Positions 21,465-32,058 of a stretch of DNA of 64,000 nucleotides are shown one piece after another; the first letter of the stretch is position 1; each line of letters starts with the position of its first letter. The position numbers and the translations under genes are program-made. Origin of the DNA: Cyrtodaria siliqua (lineage: Eukaryota; Mollusca; Bivalvia; Adapedonta; Hiatellidae); NCBI GenBank assembly GCA_037043455.1, contig JAWPHD010011209.1:22017-86016 (forward strand), given 5' to 3'. The notes under the pieces are model-generated. The model did no database searches and was not told the origin of the DNA. It saw nothing but the letters and a program-made list of their open reading frames with translations.

Positions 21465-21955
21465 ATATATAACTACGATTAAACCGATTAAACGATTAAC
21501 ACAGGGGCGGATCGAGATATATAACTACGATTAAACCGATTAAACGATTAACACAGGAGCGGATCCGGGATTTCAGCTATGGGGGTGGGTGGGGGGGGGG
21601 GGGGGGTGGGGGGAGGGGGGGGGGGTAATATTTTGGTTAATTTTCGGGTCCGCTTCTATCTAGCCTCATAAAACGGTTGCGGTAGTGCATTGATAGGGTA
21701 ATAAAAGCCCGTTTTCAAATAAAAGGATTTAACAATGTGTTAATTAAACCACTCATTAGCCATTATGCTACGAGCGAGCGAGACTTTTTTTTATACTGAG
21801 GGCGTGCATCGAAATTGTTTGATATTTTACCTACAATGACATGGACATACATGTATGATCCGGAATTTTTACCGGGGGGGGGGGGGGGGGGAGGGGCGCC
21901 GGGTGCGTACCCCCACCCCCACCCCCCTCCCTTGTATCCGCTAGTGTAACATATG
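21465..21955. mobile_element. MITE-like element with G-rich arms
   Basis: A 52-bp direct duplication (21471 and 21523) ends at ACACAGGAGCGGATCCGGG. At the other side, ACACTAGCGGATACAAGGG is readable on the minus strand (21930-21950). The two form an imperfect terminal inverted repeat. G-runs at 21580-21627 and 21873-21895, and C-runs to 21930, lie just inside the ends. The right boundary is approximate. Confidence 0.5.
21578..21627 (+). repeat. Poly-G tract, G-quadruplex-capable
   Basis: Nearly uninterrupted G with single T/A breaks, easily supplying four or more G-tracts. Confidence 0.85.
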
Positions 21956-23100
21956 GGTGATGTGTTAGTTTATGCAATACTGGCAGCCGAATATTCGAAT
22001 TGAGTGACCTATATTAGCGGAATACAATGATGAGGTTAATTAGACCTTTGTTTTGGATTATTAATATCCAGGTTGATAATGAAGCTCAAAAGTCAGTTTA
22101 AACCGATTCATTTTGGGATAAATATAATCCATTAATCGTATATTATGTTCTAAGATTATGGTTAATCTGACAAGTCAACATTTAGAAAAATTAGCCGTTT
22201 GGAAATTAAGCTTAATTAGAGCAGAGTCAAGATTAAATTATTACAAGACAGATGTCTTGGTATTGCTTGACCTTTAATAAACATGATGAATTAGACCTTG
22301 CCCATTAGGCCACACTTAAACATAGCTTAGTTTCCTCAAACACGACCTTAGACTTTTCAGATGGCAAAGGTAGAAAAGAAAAATCATTTCCCTGTCATGT
22401 ATGTCAGATTCTTTTGTGAAAATGCCGTTTAAAGTTAATTGTTTGTTTGGACTTAAAACAATACGCTTTGTACTTATTAAAGACGATTTTAGTATACTGG
22501 GTGTTTATTGCAATGGTGAAAACAATAACCAGAGAACCCAGGGAAACCCACATGTCTGAGCGAGCGGTCTCCATTATATTAGAATTATAGATTCAGTCAC
22601 AGTTTATGTACCCAACGGATTTCTTTTCTCATGGTGGTTATTCCTCTACTGTCTGTAGCATACATTTATATTATAATGTCTGTTTTGGAAAGCTGTTGTG
22701 GCTGTGTACTTGAAATCCAAAGATCTAGAGTACGAGCGTCTTCAGCTTTCAATTTTTTGGTTTAAACTTTTTTTTTAATTCGAACTGGTGCATAAATACA
22801 TTTAACAGTATATGAAGTAAAGGATTGGAACGAACGAAAACGTATAAAGTTCCTCTCCTTGGAAAACGTGTTTACAATTCATGTATGTATTAACAGCTAC
22901 GGAACATACATAGATATGAACCAATTGTTAGACTTTTTATAATTATTCAGTGTCACATTCGCTTCAGTTAATATTTGCTTAAACAACTTAAAAAGAAAGA
23001 AAAAAACACATGCAAAAAGAAATTAAAGACATGTGATGGTAGATGGTGAAGGAAAACATAAGAAAAAAATAATGCGAACAAGAGACATACGCACTAAAAA
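21956..23100. other. Unassigned region
   Basis: AT-rich with no recognised element. TTAAACATAGCTTAGTTTCC with ACGACCTTA near 22315 resembles 20905-20935, a possible old duplication. Confidence 0.35.
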
Positions 23101-23290
23101 AAATAATATATATATATAATTATATATATATCCATTTATCACATAACATGCGGTGTGGGAGTGTAATAACAACTCCATTCAATATTTTCGATATTCCACT
23201 AGTGGTATAACATAACGTTAATGACGTCATGGACGTCACGTTAATGTACGTTTTCTGACGTAATGGGACGTTATGTTATGTAATAAATAT
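23101..23290. repeat. TA microsatellite and CRE-rich inverted sequence
   Basis: (TA)n at 23105-23130 precedes ATAACATAACGTTAATGACGTCATGG (from about 23208) and, inverted, GACGTTATGTTATG (23268-23281). Three ACGT cores and a perfect TGACGTCA lie between. A small palindromic element is likely. Confidence 0.4.
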
Positions 23291-23311
23291 AATCTAACAT
23301 TCGTTCTCATT

Positions 23312-23412
23312 CATTATTGAATTTATTAAACTCGTTAGCAAAAATGATATAATGCTCGGCAAGAGCCTCACATTATATAATTTTGCCAACTCGTTTGATA
23401 AATTTAATAATG
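23312..23412. mobile_element. Hairpin MITE, about 100 bp
   Basis: The left arm CATTATTGAATTTATTAAAC with TCGTTAGCAAAAATGATATA is complementary to the right arm ending AATTTAATAATG. Arms of about 45 bp enclose a loop around CTCGGCAAGAGCC. Confidence 0.65.
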
Positions 23413-24133
23413 CATGAGCTCTCATGTAACATCCTCTATATACACACACACATATATATATATTTATATAATAAAGAAAAAAGGACCGTTGTGCCCACAA
23501 GCAAGATATCTTTCCTTATGTTCTTCCGTCGGATGAGGACTCTGATCGGACACTCTCGAATATCGGAGTGTATATAGTAAATGGTACGTAAAAGAGTTTC
23601 GGGCCGAACATTTCTACTATAAAAATAGTTTAACTATAGTTGTATGCATTTTCTGTGTTTTATAGATACAACCTTGATTGTCCCCTGCTATACAAAGAAT
23701 ATAATGTTTTCAAGCCAACACACGTGTCCAAAACTTTATATCTTTAGCTTTAACTTCTGAAACCTAAATATAGACACAAACCAGGTAATCTTCTCTTAGA
23801 TCATCACAACGGTATTACCTTCCACATCACGCCATTGTGGTGCATTACCCGTGTTCGATTCCTGATCTCGGATACGTACTATTAATTTTAAATGTGTAAC
23901 TTTGAAGGTCATCGGTGGGAGACTATCTGTTTTATATTAGTTTTGCATTGACGAACACGGTGATTGTGCTGATAAATTCCGGTTTAAAGGGACTATAGAC
24001 GATTTGAATTTAATTTTATGATCAAGATTTATTATTTGGCCAATAACTTGGCATACATGTAATCTATTTTACCAATTTACTTAAGTAGTTTGTCATAAAA
24101 TGATCCAATACCGAATTATTTTCTTTGGCTATC
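23413..24133. other. Unassigned region
   Basis: Contains a TATA-type microsatellite at 23440-23470, and TTTAAAGGGACTATAGACGA at 23983, which may be the end of a different dispersed repeat. Confidence 0.3.
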
Positions 24134-24390
24134 TATACTCAGTTGCAAAAGAAAGTGGACACTGAGTTTTGTTTAGATTTAATTGTATAAACAATTTTTA
24201 GAAATAAATTGACAAGTTCCAATATGAATATGCCATGTTTGGTATTAAGGTTTTAATCATTCCATTACCAATATCATGTTGTCATTTGTTTTTCAATAGG
24301 CCGAATCATTAAGGGACTGTCGCTTGATAAAGAGGATAGAGTGTAAAGTAAAATTTTCAAAGTGTCCAGTGTTTTTTGCAACCCAGTATA
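24134..24390. mobile_element. Tc1/mariner-type MITE
   Basis: The left end TATACTCAGTTGCAAAAGAA (then AGTGGACACT) pairs with the reverse complement of the right end, TATACTGGGTTGCAAAAAAC (then ACTGGACACT). TA at both ends fits a Tc1/mariner target duplication. Length 257 bp, no transposase. Confidence 0.75.
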
Positions 24391-25459
24391 GCAATTTGAA
24401 GCAAAAACATCGCGTTAATTATTCAATTTTGCTGACAATCGTATATCTCCACTTGGCTTTTGTGTTGGAGGGACTTCATATATACGAACCAGATGTACGA
24501 ATGCGCACGCATGCACACACCCTCAGTTATACATTTAATATATTAAACATGTACATCGCTCACAAAACAAGTACGTTTTACATGTAAAACATTGAACCTC
24601 ATATTACATAATACGTTTTCTTTTGCAAACATTTCCATCCGTCGACTTTTCCAGACCAAACTTTTCATAAACAATAATTAACACCAGAGTGGTACTGGGG
24701 CCTAATTTATATTGAACTTACATCTTCCACGTGGTAGTTCAATATGATGGTTGATAGGGCCTGTATTTTGTGATTACTCGTTTTAGGAACCAATGAGACA
24801 GAGAAATGCATTAGTAGGAGGAAAAACAAAACAAAACAAAAATAACAATTTGGAAAAGCTATTTTTTTATTTTTCGTTGTAAAGGAAAAGAGAATGAAAT
24901 GATCGATTAAAATCTGGGAGAAGGTAAAATAAAAAATAAAAAAATGATCAAAGTCCCTACGGAAAAATAAAAAATCCTAATTTCGTTTTATCATAGTAGT
25001 GTTGGTAAAAACGAACACTTAAATAATAAAGGCCTAACATTGAAAATGATTTCAGATTACCTGACGTCCTTTCGATAAGGTAACATAATGGGATGCAAGT
25101 GGTCTATATAAAATGCGAAATCTTGTTTCGCGGCCAACGCTATATTGAGTATATTTAACCAAATCCCTATGTACGTCGAGAACACAACATCCATTAAATA
25201 ACAGACATGTGGTATCGAATTATTCTGATTTCCATCGCCAGTATTAAGTTGATTATATGCTAGAAAAGGGAAGATTCATTTCGTTAGTTTGTCTTGGAAC
25301 AAGTTTTAGATACGCCAATATCGGCAAACACAACAGCAATCAATCATCATTTGAAAGCAGTTGACCCCGGGAATTAATAATAAACAAAACTCTACGACGC
25401 AACAGGAAACTATTCCTATATTATGAAATTAAAGAGTATTTTTCGTCTGTTCTGTCGAT
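24391..25459. other. Unassigned AT-rich region
   Basis: No element or exon identified. Confidence 0.4.
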
Positions 25460-25557
25460 TTAAAATGACACACGTCAATCTTGATTTTTAAAAACTCGTG
25501 GCGTCCCGTTAGTTTTCCACTTAACTTGCATTTGTTCTATCATTAATATTAATTAAC
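25460..25557 (+). mobile_element. TTAA-MITE, left-end fragment
   Basis: TTTAAAATGACACACGTCAA followed by TTTTTAAAAACTCGTGGCGT and CCGTTAGTTTTCC. It breaks off after AATATTAATT. Confidence 0.65.
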
Positions 25558-25931
25558 GAAATGTATAAACGAATACGACCGCGCGCCACCGCAAATACCC
25601 GCGTTTACTTCAATTTCTTTAACCCTGTATCCATTTTACATGTAATTGTTTTGATCGTTCGTTGATGTTCAGATCATAAATAGTACTATTTATGCTTTTC
25701 TGTATACATGTATGAGACTGTAAATGAATAAAAAATGTTTAGGGTATTTGTGTATTTTGAAATTTTGACCACTATCCCAGTCCCATGGTGACCCTGGAGC
25801 AAATTATACTGATATTCTCAAAATTATTACATTTTACTGAGAAAGAAAAATAGATATTTTCTCTCTCTCCCCCCACCCTCACCTCGACTCCCACCCAGCC
25901 CCACTCCCCCCCACCTCGGCACACCTCTAAG
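25558..25931. other. Unassigned; C/T-rich tract
   Basis: CTCTCTC then CCCCCACC runs at 25860-25915. No element recognised otherwise. Confidence 0.4.
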
Positions 25932-26005
25932 GTGGACAAAATCGACCGTCATATACAACCTGAAATGTGTGGAAAATGACGTAAAAAAACATACAAAAAA
26001 AAGAC
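25932..26005 (+). mobile_element. SINE 3' fragment
   Basis: AAAATCGACCGTCATATACA, then AATGTGTGGAAAATGACGTA and an A-rich tail. This is the 3' end of the SINE at 26431. Confidence 0.7.
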
Positions 26006-26430
26006 ATTATGTTCAACATAGAAATTAACGTTTATATCGACAGCAATATGTATCATCGGCTTCGCATTTTGTTTTTCATTTGGTGATAGGTCTTGAACAT
26101 TTGACCTATTTTTTCAACGAGCCAACATAAAACCTTTTCGACCCCAAATACTCGTAAAACACAAATACAATGTATATATTAAAACTATTAATACTTACAT
26201 CAAGAAGCTATAGTTTTCTCTCAGTGATTCTCAGATGAAACAATATTCACAGTTCGGCCATTATTGGAGACATTTCCTGAAAGAATCGAATATTTAATCT
26301 AATTGGTGCCATGTTTTCTATAAGAACATAAACAAAACACTATGTAGAATTTTGAGAAAAAACAACCTGTAACGAGGGGCTTGTCATTACACAATAAAAC
26401 CGAGTCTGTTACTTTTCTCTCTTGTTTAGA
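26006..26430. other. Unassigned sequence
   Basis: No element recognised. 26385-26430 has a paralog at 27545-27590 that lacks the following SINE. Confidence 0.35.
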
Positions 26431-26668
26431 GAGTCTCCGTGGCCGAGTGGTTAACGACGTTGCGTTGTAAACATTCACCTCTCACCGCTGCGGGTTCGAA
26501 TCCCACTGGGAGCTCGACTTGTAAGTGAGGAAGTGTCGATTCTTACGGAGGTGTACAGTACTGCTTCTACCCAGGAAAAGTGGGTGGTCTGCCTCCACCA
26601 CAAAAAATCGACTGTCATATATACCCTTAACATGTGTTGAAAATGACGTAAAACACCATAAACAAACT
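26431..26668 (+). mobile_element. tRNA-derived SINE, most complete copy
   Basis: The head contains GAGTCTCCGTGGCCGAGTGG (A box) and GCGGGTTCGAATCCCACTGG (B box), as in a type II tRNA (Ser/Leu-like). The body reads TAAGTGAGGAAGTGTCGATT, CTACCCAGGAAAAGTGGGTG and AAATCGACTGTCATATATAC, and the 3' end AATGACGTAAAACACCATAA plus ACAAAC. It would be transcribed by RNA polymerase III from the internal boxes and mobilised by a partner LINE. Similar CTCTTGTTT / CTCTTTTGTTT sequences flank it. The open frame at 26525-26719 has no meaning. Confidence 0.9.
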
Positions 26669-26786
26669 CTTTTGTTTGTGTTCGATCCCTTTTCAGTATT
26701 TATTCAAAGCGTTCATTAAGTGCCTTCATTCGTGAAAAGGTATAACATCGCACAGACTACGAACTTGCAGCGCTATTACCTAATAG
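26669..26786. other. Unassigned sequence
   Basis: Short spacer between the SINE and the LINE insertion. Confidence 0.3.
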
Positions 26787-27467
26787 TTCTCTTCGGGCCC
26801 AAGCAGCATAAGGTTTACATATAATGCTAAATTACCTTATACAGATTTTAAAAGTTGTATTAACACATATATTCGTAACTCTTGGCAAGCCGCTTGGGAT
26901 TTGTCAGTGAACAATAAACTCCATTCAATTATGCCGTTACTTGGAGAAGGGCGTTCTTCTAGTAGACCCATTCGTCGAGAAGAAGTTGTCCTAGCCCGGT
27001 GCAGGATAGGGCATACACGTTATACTCATTCATATTTATTACAAGCTGAGCAATTACCGGAATGAATACCCTGCTTTGCACCGTTAACGGTCAAACACAT
27101 CTTGTTGGAATGTGTAGACTTTGATCCTATGCGTCAAAGGTACTACAATGTTAATACTATGAAAGAGTTATTTGATACTATAGATTTTAGTCTTGTTTTA
27201 GATTTCCTAAAATAAATCAGACTATATAAATCATTGTAATGTGTTATTATACCTATTTTCTTGTTTATATACCTGTTGACGGGCATTTGTTTATTTACCT
27301 ATATAGTTTATATTACTACCATATCATCCCTTACTTTTTAATAGTTTTATCTATATATTTACATAATTACTACTTAATTACGTCATCTTTCGTCGGTTTC
27401 GCACAATATGACCTATTTATATGTCGACGTGCCGTAAAACACCATTCATTCATTCTCTTCGGGCCCG
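26787..27467 (+). mobile_element. 5'-truncated RNase-H-type LINE with 14-bp target duplication
   Basis: TTCTCTTCGGGCCC occurs at 26787-26800 and 27454-27467. The 653-bp insert carries the C-terminal coding tail, a 3' UTR shared with 7738-8366 and 8621-9250, and an ATTCATTC tail. The intact target duplication suggests a fairly recent insertion. Confidence 0.9.
26826..27215 (+). pseudogene. LINE ORF2 C-terminal region
   Basis: The translation gives AKLPYTDFKSCINTYIRNSW, then AAWDLSVNNKLHSIMPLLGE, RPIRREEVVLARCRIGHTRY, a single in-frame TGA after QAEQLPE where copy A has Arg, then IPCFAPLTVKHILLECVDFD. This is the segment after RNase H, ending in the Cys/His finger. RT and RNase H are absent because the insertion is 5'-truncated. 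Confidence 0.8.
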
Positions 27468-27755
27468 ATCATTGTGGATTTAAAGTAAATCACCGCTTAA
27501 GCCGGTGCTATGGTGCGTAAGAAGTGTTTTTTCGTATATTATGTGTCATGAACAGACCCGATAAAACCGGATAGGCTACTTTTCTATTTTGTTTGTGTTC
27601 GTTGATTCCCTGAGATCCCATTTTCAGCATTTATTTGAAAGATAAATGCTAATCTCTGCGTAAAAATGATAAGTAATATAAAATATATATAATATAATAC
27701 TGGATTGCATTTAAGAGGTAGACACACTTCATCCTCATCTCATCTCCCCCTGAAG
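27468..27755. other. Unassigned; holds an empty-site paralog of the SINE locus
   Basis: ATAAAACCGGATAGGCTACTTTTC...TTTTGTTTGTGTTCG at about 27550-27602 parallels the DNA on both sides of the SINE at 26431-26668, without the SINE. Confidence 0.45.
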
Positions 27756-27790
27756 CGTCTCCGTGGCCGAATGGTTAATGACTTTAAGAT
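27756..27790 (+). mobile_element. SINE head fragment
   Basis: GCGTCTCCGTGGCCGAATGG followed by TTAATGAC, matching the first 30 bases of the SINE at 26431. Confidence 0.55.
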
Positions 27791-28155
27791 AATGACATCA
27801 TAAGATACACAAATATAAAAGGAAAATAGGTAATATGCGTGAAATTATTACACATATATACTTCAGCTATTGCACTGTAAATGATATTAAACATTTTGTC
27901 GACACAAAAATCCACCAAAACCTGATCGTTTTGGAAGTGTATTCAGTTTAAAGTGGCCCAGTTTATCCCTCTCAAGATTTTACTGGGTAAACCACACCCT
28001 CTGACGCGTATGAAGCGGGTTTACTAAATAATAAGTGATGTAATGCACCAATACTAAGTTATTGATGTCGTCTGATGACCTTTGAACCGTCTGAGTGTGG
28101 ATATTTGCTCTTTGCTGGTAATTACGTTACCGCACTGGTTAAGTTACCATACGGC
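27791..28155. other. Unassigned sequence
   Basis: Nothing recognised. Confidence 0.4.
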
Positions 28156-28377
28156 TTAACCCTTTCGCCGCCATAGTCAAACACTTTGATTTTACGACAG
28201 TGTTGGCCCAGAACAACATGCACACTATTTGCAGGATGATCAGGGTTTACACTGTTCTTTACCCAGGAAGAATGTTTCCATAACACGTTATATATAAAAT
28301 ATTTAATAGAAGGGTTGAATTTAAATTTTAGCAGACGACATTTGAAATTTGGCGGTGAAAGGGTTAAAACACTTCCG
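28156..28377. mobile_element. piggyBac-type MITE (TTAA/CCCTTT)
   Basis: TTAACCCTTTCGCCGCCA at the left, and TTAACCCTTTCACCGCCA on the minus strand at the right. The TTAA flanks and CCC start fit piggyBac-derived MITEs. Length 222 bp. Confidence 0.8.
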
Positions 28378-28570
28378 AGACTATTTTAACTAGTCTCTAT
28401 TTTAACTGGTAATAACTCATGAATATGAATGAGTCACGTGTGATGTAGTGTCAAATCGACAAACACCCCAATAGTGGGTATATAAGGCTGAAATCGATGC
28501 GTAAAATATCACATTTTTATTTAGCTTTCGTACAGATAACATCGATAAATATATATGTGATAAAAAAGTA
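28378..28570. other. Unassigned sequence
   Basis: Nothing recognised. Confidence 0.3.
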
Positions 28571-28652
28571 CTTGCCCGGAACGGGATTTGAACCACAGTC
28601 GTAACGCTTTTAAGTTTTGATGGACGAACGTTTAACCACTAGACCACGGCTA
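28571..28652 (-). repeat. tRNA-like sequence (SINE head or tRNA pseudogene)
   Basis: The minus strand has GCCGTGGTCTAGTGGTTAAA (A box) and GTGGTTCAAATCCCGTTCCG (B box), with the spacing of a tRNA with a long variable arm. No convincing acceptor stem. Probably a SINE head or pseudogene. Confidence 0.5.
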
Positions 28653-28935
28653 TTTGTTGGTTTGTTCTAGTATTATTAACACTGAATATGCATTACGTAA
28701 TAACTAGCGCCCACACAAACTCATCAAGCGCTAAATAACAAGTCGAGATATGGTTGTTTTGAGGCGGAATATTAATTTCATATTGATAACATATAGTATT
28801 ACACCAGGCGATGTTAATTTACACGTCCGACAAAATGGACTATATATTTATGGATTCATCTTGAGTTGCGTTCAAATATGTTAAGTTATTTGCCTCATAA
28901 TAAACAGTACTTTGTATACCATTTTCTCAAAAAGC

Positions 28936-29006
28936 GTTATAGTTCAGTGGATAGAGAACCTGACTTGAAATCAAAAGGTCGTGTGTTTGAGTCCCGTAAG
29001 AGGCTT
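28936..29006 (+). repeat. tRNA-like sequence (SINE head or tRNA pseudogene)
   Basis: GCGTTATAGTTCAGTGGATA (A box), an arm around CCTGACTTGAAATC, and GTGTTTGAGTCCC (B box). The T-arm and acceptor do not pair well, so I do not call a functional tRNA. Confidence 0.5.
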
Positions 29007-29970
29007 TGTTTTCTTCTGTAAATCATAGTGTTACCTGTGAACAGGTACGATGTGCACTGGTCGATGTCTATACAATAAATGATGCCTGCTACTACTATAA
29101 GTCTTTATTTTTGATCGCCCTATGGCACAAGGCCTTTTGGCGAGCGTTTCTAGGCAGATTATTTTATTTATTCATTACTTATAATTATTCTAAGGAGATT
29201 ATTTTAACGTTATCATCTTTCAAGAAATGACAAGAACAAAGCAGACACTTTAATATACATTATGCCCAAGGAAGATTATGGGGTTCACCAAAGTTTTTTT
29301 TATTTATTTTTTAAAAATAATTTACATCAAATAGCCAGGCCATCGAAAAAGGGTACCAGCTCGGGGCATGGGTCAGGGGTGTGTGAACTATCCAAACAGT
29401 CTCTCGTAAGTTACAAATGTTCTATTTATTTATTTATATATGTACATTATCCATATTTTGTCTGATCATTGCTCCCTTGTTTAATTTACTGAAATGTTTA
29501 AAATATATTGCATATAAAAGGTTATAAAAATGATAAAAATACGCAGATTGGTTTGTCAGGCACCCGTCCTCAGCATCCGAATTATCTTAATACCGTCTAG
29601 AGACCTTCGTCTGAGGAAGGGTGTCTGTCCACACAGAGACACATGGAGGCCACACTGGGGAGGGCAATGCTCAAAGATATACATAGCTATTATGTGATAT
29701 AGTGGAACAGAAGTCGGCTCTAATAACGAATGACTGCCTATAGATAAAACTAAAATCTCCGACACTTCTGATAAAACAAGTGGTAATAAGTATTAAAATA
29801 TTAAAATGTGTATATGCAACTAAGTTTTTGTCGGAGATATTAATGTGCGCATCAACATCCACTCACTCTTTATCCCATATATTACAACATAGATATAAAA
29901 AATGGTTAGAGCAGGCTTTAGATATATTGAAAGCATAGGTGGATTATTTCCTTCCAAAGATAGTTAAATA
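29007..29970. other. Unassigned region
   Basis: Open frames at 29006-29230, 29262-29465 and 29556-29862 resemble no family. No repeat found. Confidence 0.35.
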
Positions 29971-29974
29971 AAAA

Positions 29975-31370
29975 GACAAGATATATCTTATTACCTTATA
30001 GGTACATGAAGGAGGTATATCTCCTATTGAGGAGATGTAGAGTAAATATGGGATATGATATTGTCATGGGTAGTTTATACATTTTATGCAATTTGGGTTA
30101 TGCTGCAGGCTATGTTTAAAAGATGGGTGTATTGAACAAGAGAAAACAAAATGATGACGTTGACTATACGCGTATACATGCAGAAAATAGACGTTGGTCT
30201 GTACTAGAAAGCCAGTACGACGACCGTCTAGGCTAGCCAAGAACAGTAACCTAAATTCGCATTAAAGTAACTCAATCAATATAATTTAGAAAACTCCGTT
30301 TTGATATCCAGATAAAAAGTTAGTTCAACGACCGTCTAACTAAATGACAAACAATTCAGACAGATTTACTCCCTAAATATTGGGTATTATTAATTACTAG
30401 TATATGGAACTTGGGATATGTGGTAGATATGGAATATACTCAATAATGTCAGTGTTTTCGAGCCCAGCAGACACAACTTACAAGCTATCCACTGGGCCGT
30501 CAAACAGTGCAGTTTTATTACATTATATATATGAGAGTATTTGATTGATCCTGGACCGTTGTGCCTGCGTTGTCATCAGACTCAAAAATCGCCCCAACGC
30601 GTCCACCGGATCATGTTATACCTATATCAATTATTGAATTGTTTTCCACAGTAATATAAGTGGAGTGATCTTATTACCTTATAGTTACATGAAGGAGGTA
30701 TATCACCTAGTGAGGAAGGTATTTTATAGCAATTGAGGGACACCTAGGATGCCTAAAATTACAAGCGCATCCCATGTCTCCCTCAAAAGTATTCAGGCCG
30801 ATTTACTCACTAAATATTGAGTATTATATGGAAATTGACGATATGGTAAATATGGGATATGTTCAATAATGTCAGTGTTTTCGAGCCCAGCAGACAAAAC
30901 TTACAAGCTGATCCACTGGGCCGTCAAACAGTGCAGTGTTATTACATTATATATATGAGAGTATGTGATTGATCCTAGACCGTTGTGCCTGCGTTGTCAT
31001 CAGATTCAAAAATCGCCCCAACGCGTCCACCGGATCATGTTATACCTATATCAATTATTGAATTGTTTTCCACAGTAATATAAGTGGAGTGATCTTATTA
31101 CCTTATAGTTACATGAAGGAGGTATATCACCTATTGAGGAAGGTATTTTATAGCAATTGAGGGACACCTAGGATGCCTAAAATTACAAGCGCATCCCATG
31201 TCTCCCTCAAAAGTATTAAGACCGATTTACTCACTAAATATTGGGTATTATATGGAAATTGGGAGATATGGTAAATATGGGATATGTTCAGTAATGTCAT
31301 AAGTCGTTTATTACTTTTAAACAATGGGGGTTATGCTGTAGGATATTGTTAAAAGATGGGGGAACTGAGA
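29975..31370 (+). repeat. Local complex with a 424-bp tandem duplication
   Basis: GTCAGTGTTTTCGAGCCCAG begins at 30448 and 30871, and CCGTTGTGCCTGCGTTGTCA at 30556 and 30980. Both give an offset of about 424 bp with over 95% apparent identity. ACATGAAGGAGGTATATC appears three times (30005, 30688, 31112). The outer parts 29985-30140 and 31110-31370 share GGGTTATGCTG and GTTAAAAGATGGG. Confidence 0.85.
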
Positions 31371-31758
31371 TAATAAAATATTTAGATTTTCTTTTCGAAG
31401 TGGGTGGCTTTAATATAGTCACCAAGAGCTCTGAAAACCAATAGTTTGTGTCTTTTTTCGGGATCCAGTAAATTATTAAGGTTTAGAGGGATTGAAATTT
31501 TCTGGAGTTTAGATTTTAATTCGTCTCGTTTTGTGTCGAGCTGACTGCATTTAAAGCAGAAATTGGTCCTAAATCAACAAATCCGCTTTTGATATGTTTT
31601 TAAGTATTAAATATCATTATAAATACGATTATTACTATGCCATTGATGTATGTTCAGTAAAAATATGTTTTTAAAGATAAAAATCGAACAGGCGAACAGG
31701 CATTGCTAAAATATCGAAAAAAATCTAAGGGGAAAAACTCTTGCAAAATTACCGGAAG
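31371..31758. other. Unassigned sequence upstream of the acidic exon
   Basis: No repeat recognised; it holds whatever upstream promoter the next gene has. Confidence 0.3.
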
Positions 31759-31782
31759 TGACGTCATTGGGAACAAACTATT
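31759..31782 (+). promoter_or_regulatory. CRE plus inverted CCAAT element, 72 bp before ATG
   Basis: TGACGTCATTGG followed by GAACAAACTATT. TGACGTCA is a consensus CRE, and ATTGG is an inverted CCAAT box overlapping it. The same 24 bp recurs, inverted and with 3 differences, at 33797-33820. Function is inferred. Confidence 0.5.
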
Positions 31783-31830
31783 TTTTGTTTACATTGGGAC
31801 TGAACGCAAAACAGTATACCTTGTGTGAAA

Positions 31831-32058
31831 ATGCGGGAATTAAGCGATCATGATACCGAGTCAGAGGAAATGCCCGTGATAAGACGGTTACACAATGTGC
31901 AACCTTACGATTTTGAGCCAAAATACGTGTCTGAGGACGAAAATACATCGGATTCATCAACTGATGATGAAGTCGAACGCGGTGCAAATGGAGAGCTTGT
32001 AAAGACTATCGAGTCATGTCATTCGTTACGTTCAGCGGTTCATTACACTATTCACTAA
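31831..32058 (+). CDS. Acidic N-terminal exon, P2X7-like 'YxFEP' type (tentative)
   Basis: The open frame starts at the ATG at 31831 (the ATG is preferred over GTG 31825) and ends at a stop near 32058. The protein starts MRELSDHDTESEEMPVIRRL, followed by NVQPYDFEPKYVSEDENTSD and SSTDDEVERGANGE. An N-terminal 'PYxFEP' followed by an acidic Ser/Asp/Glu tract is what I recall from invertebrate P2X purinoceptor 7-like proteins (cytosolic ballast-domain family), usually just before a Cys-rich domain that would be on a later exon. GTAAAG at 31999-32004 could be the donor, so the coding part may end near 31998. No following exon is recognised. It faces the THAP exon. The family call is from memory and tentative; a chance acidic open frame is the alternative. 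Confidence 0.4.
   Translation: MRELSDHDTESEEMPVIRRLHNVQPYDFEPKYVSEDENTSDSSTDDEVERGANGELVKTIESCHSLRSAVHYTIH
31999..32004 (+). other. Candidate splice donor
   Basis: GTAAAG after the acidic tract of the upstream exon; moderate match to the donor consensus. Confidence 0.3.

Noticed and set aside
28571..29006. Two functional tRNA genes
   Set aside because: A and B boxes are present, but acceptor and T-arm pairing is poor; SINE heads or pseudogenes fit better.
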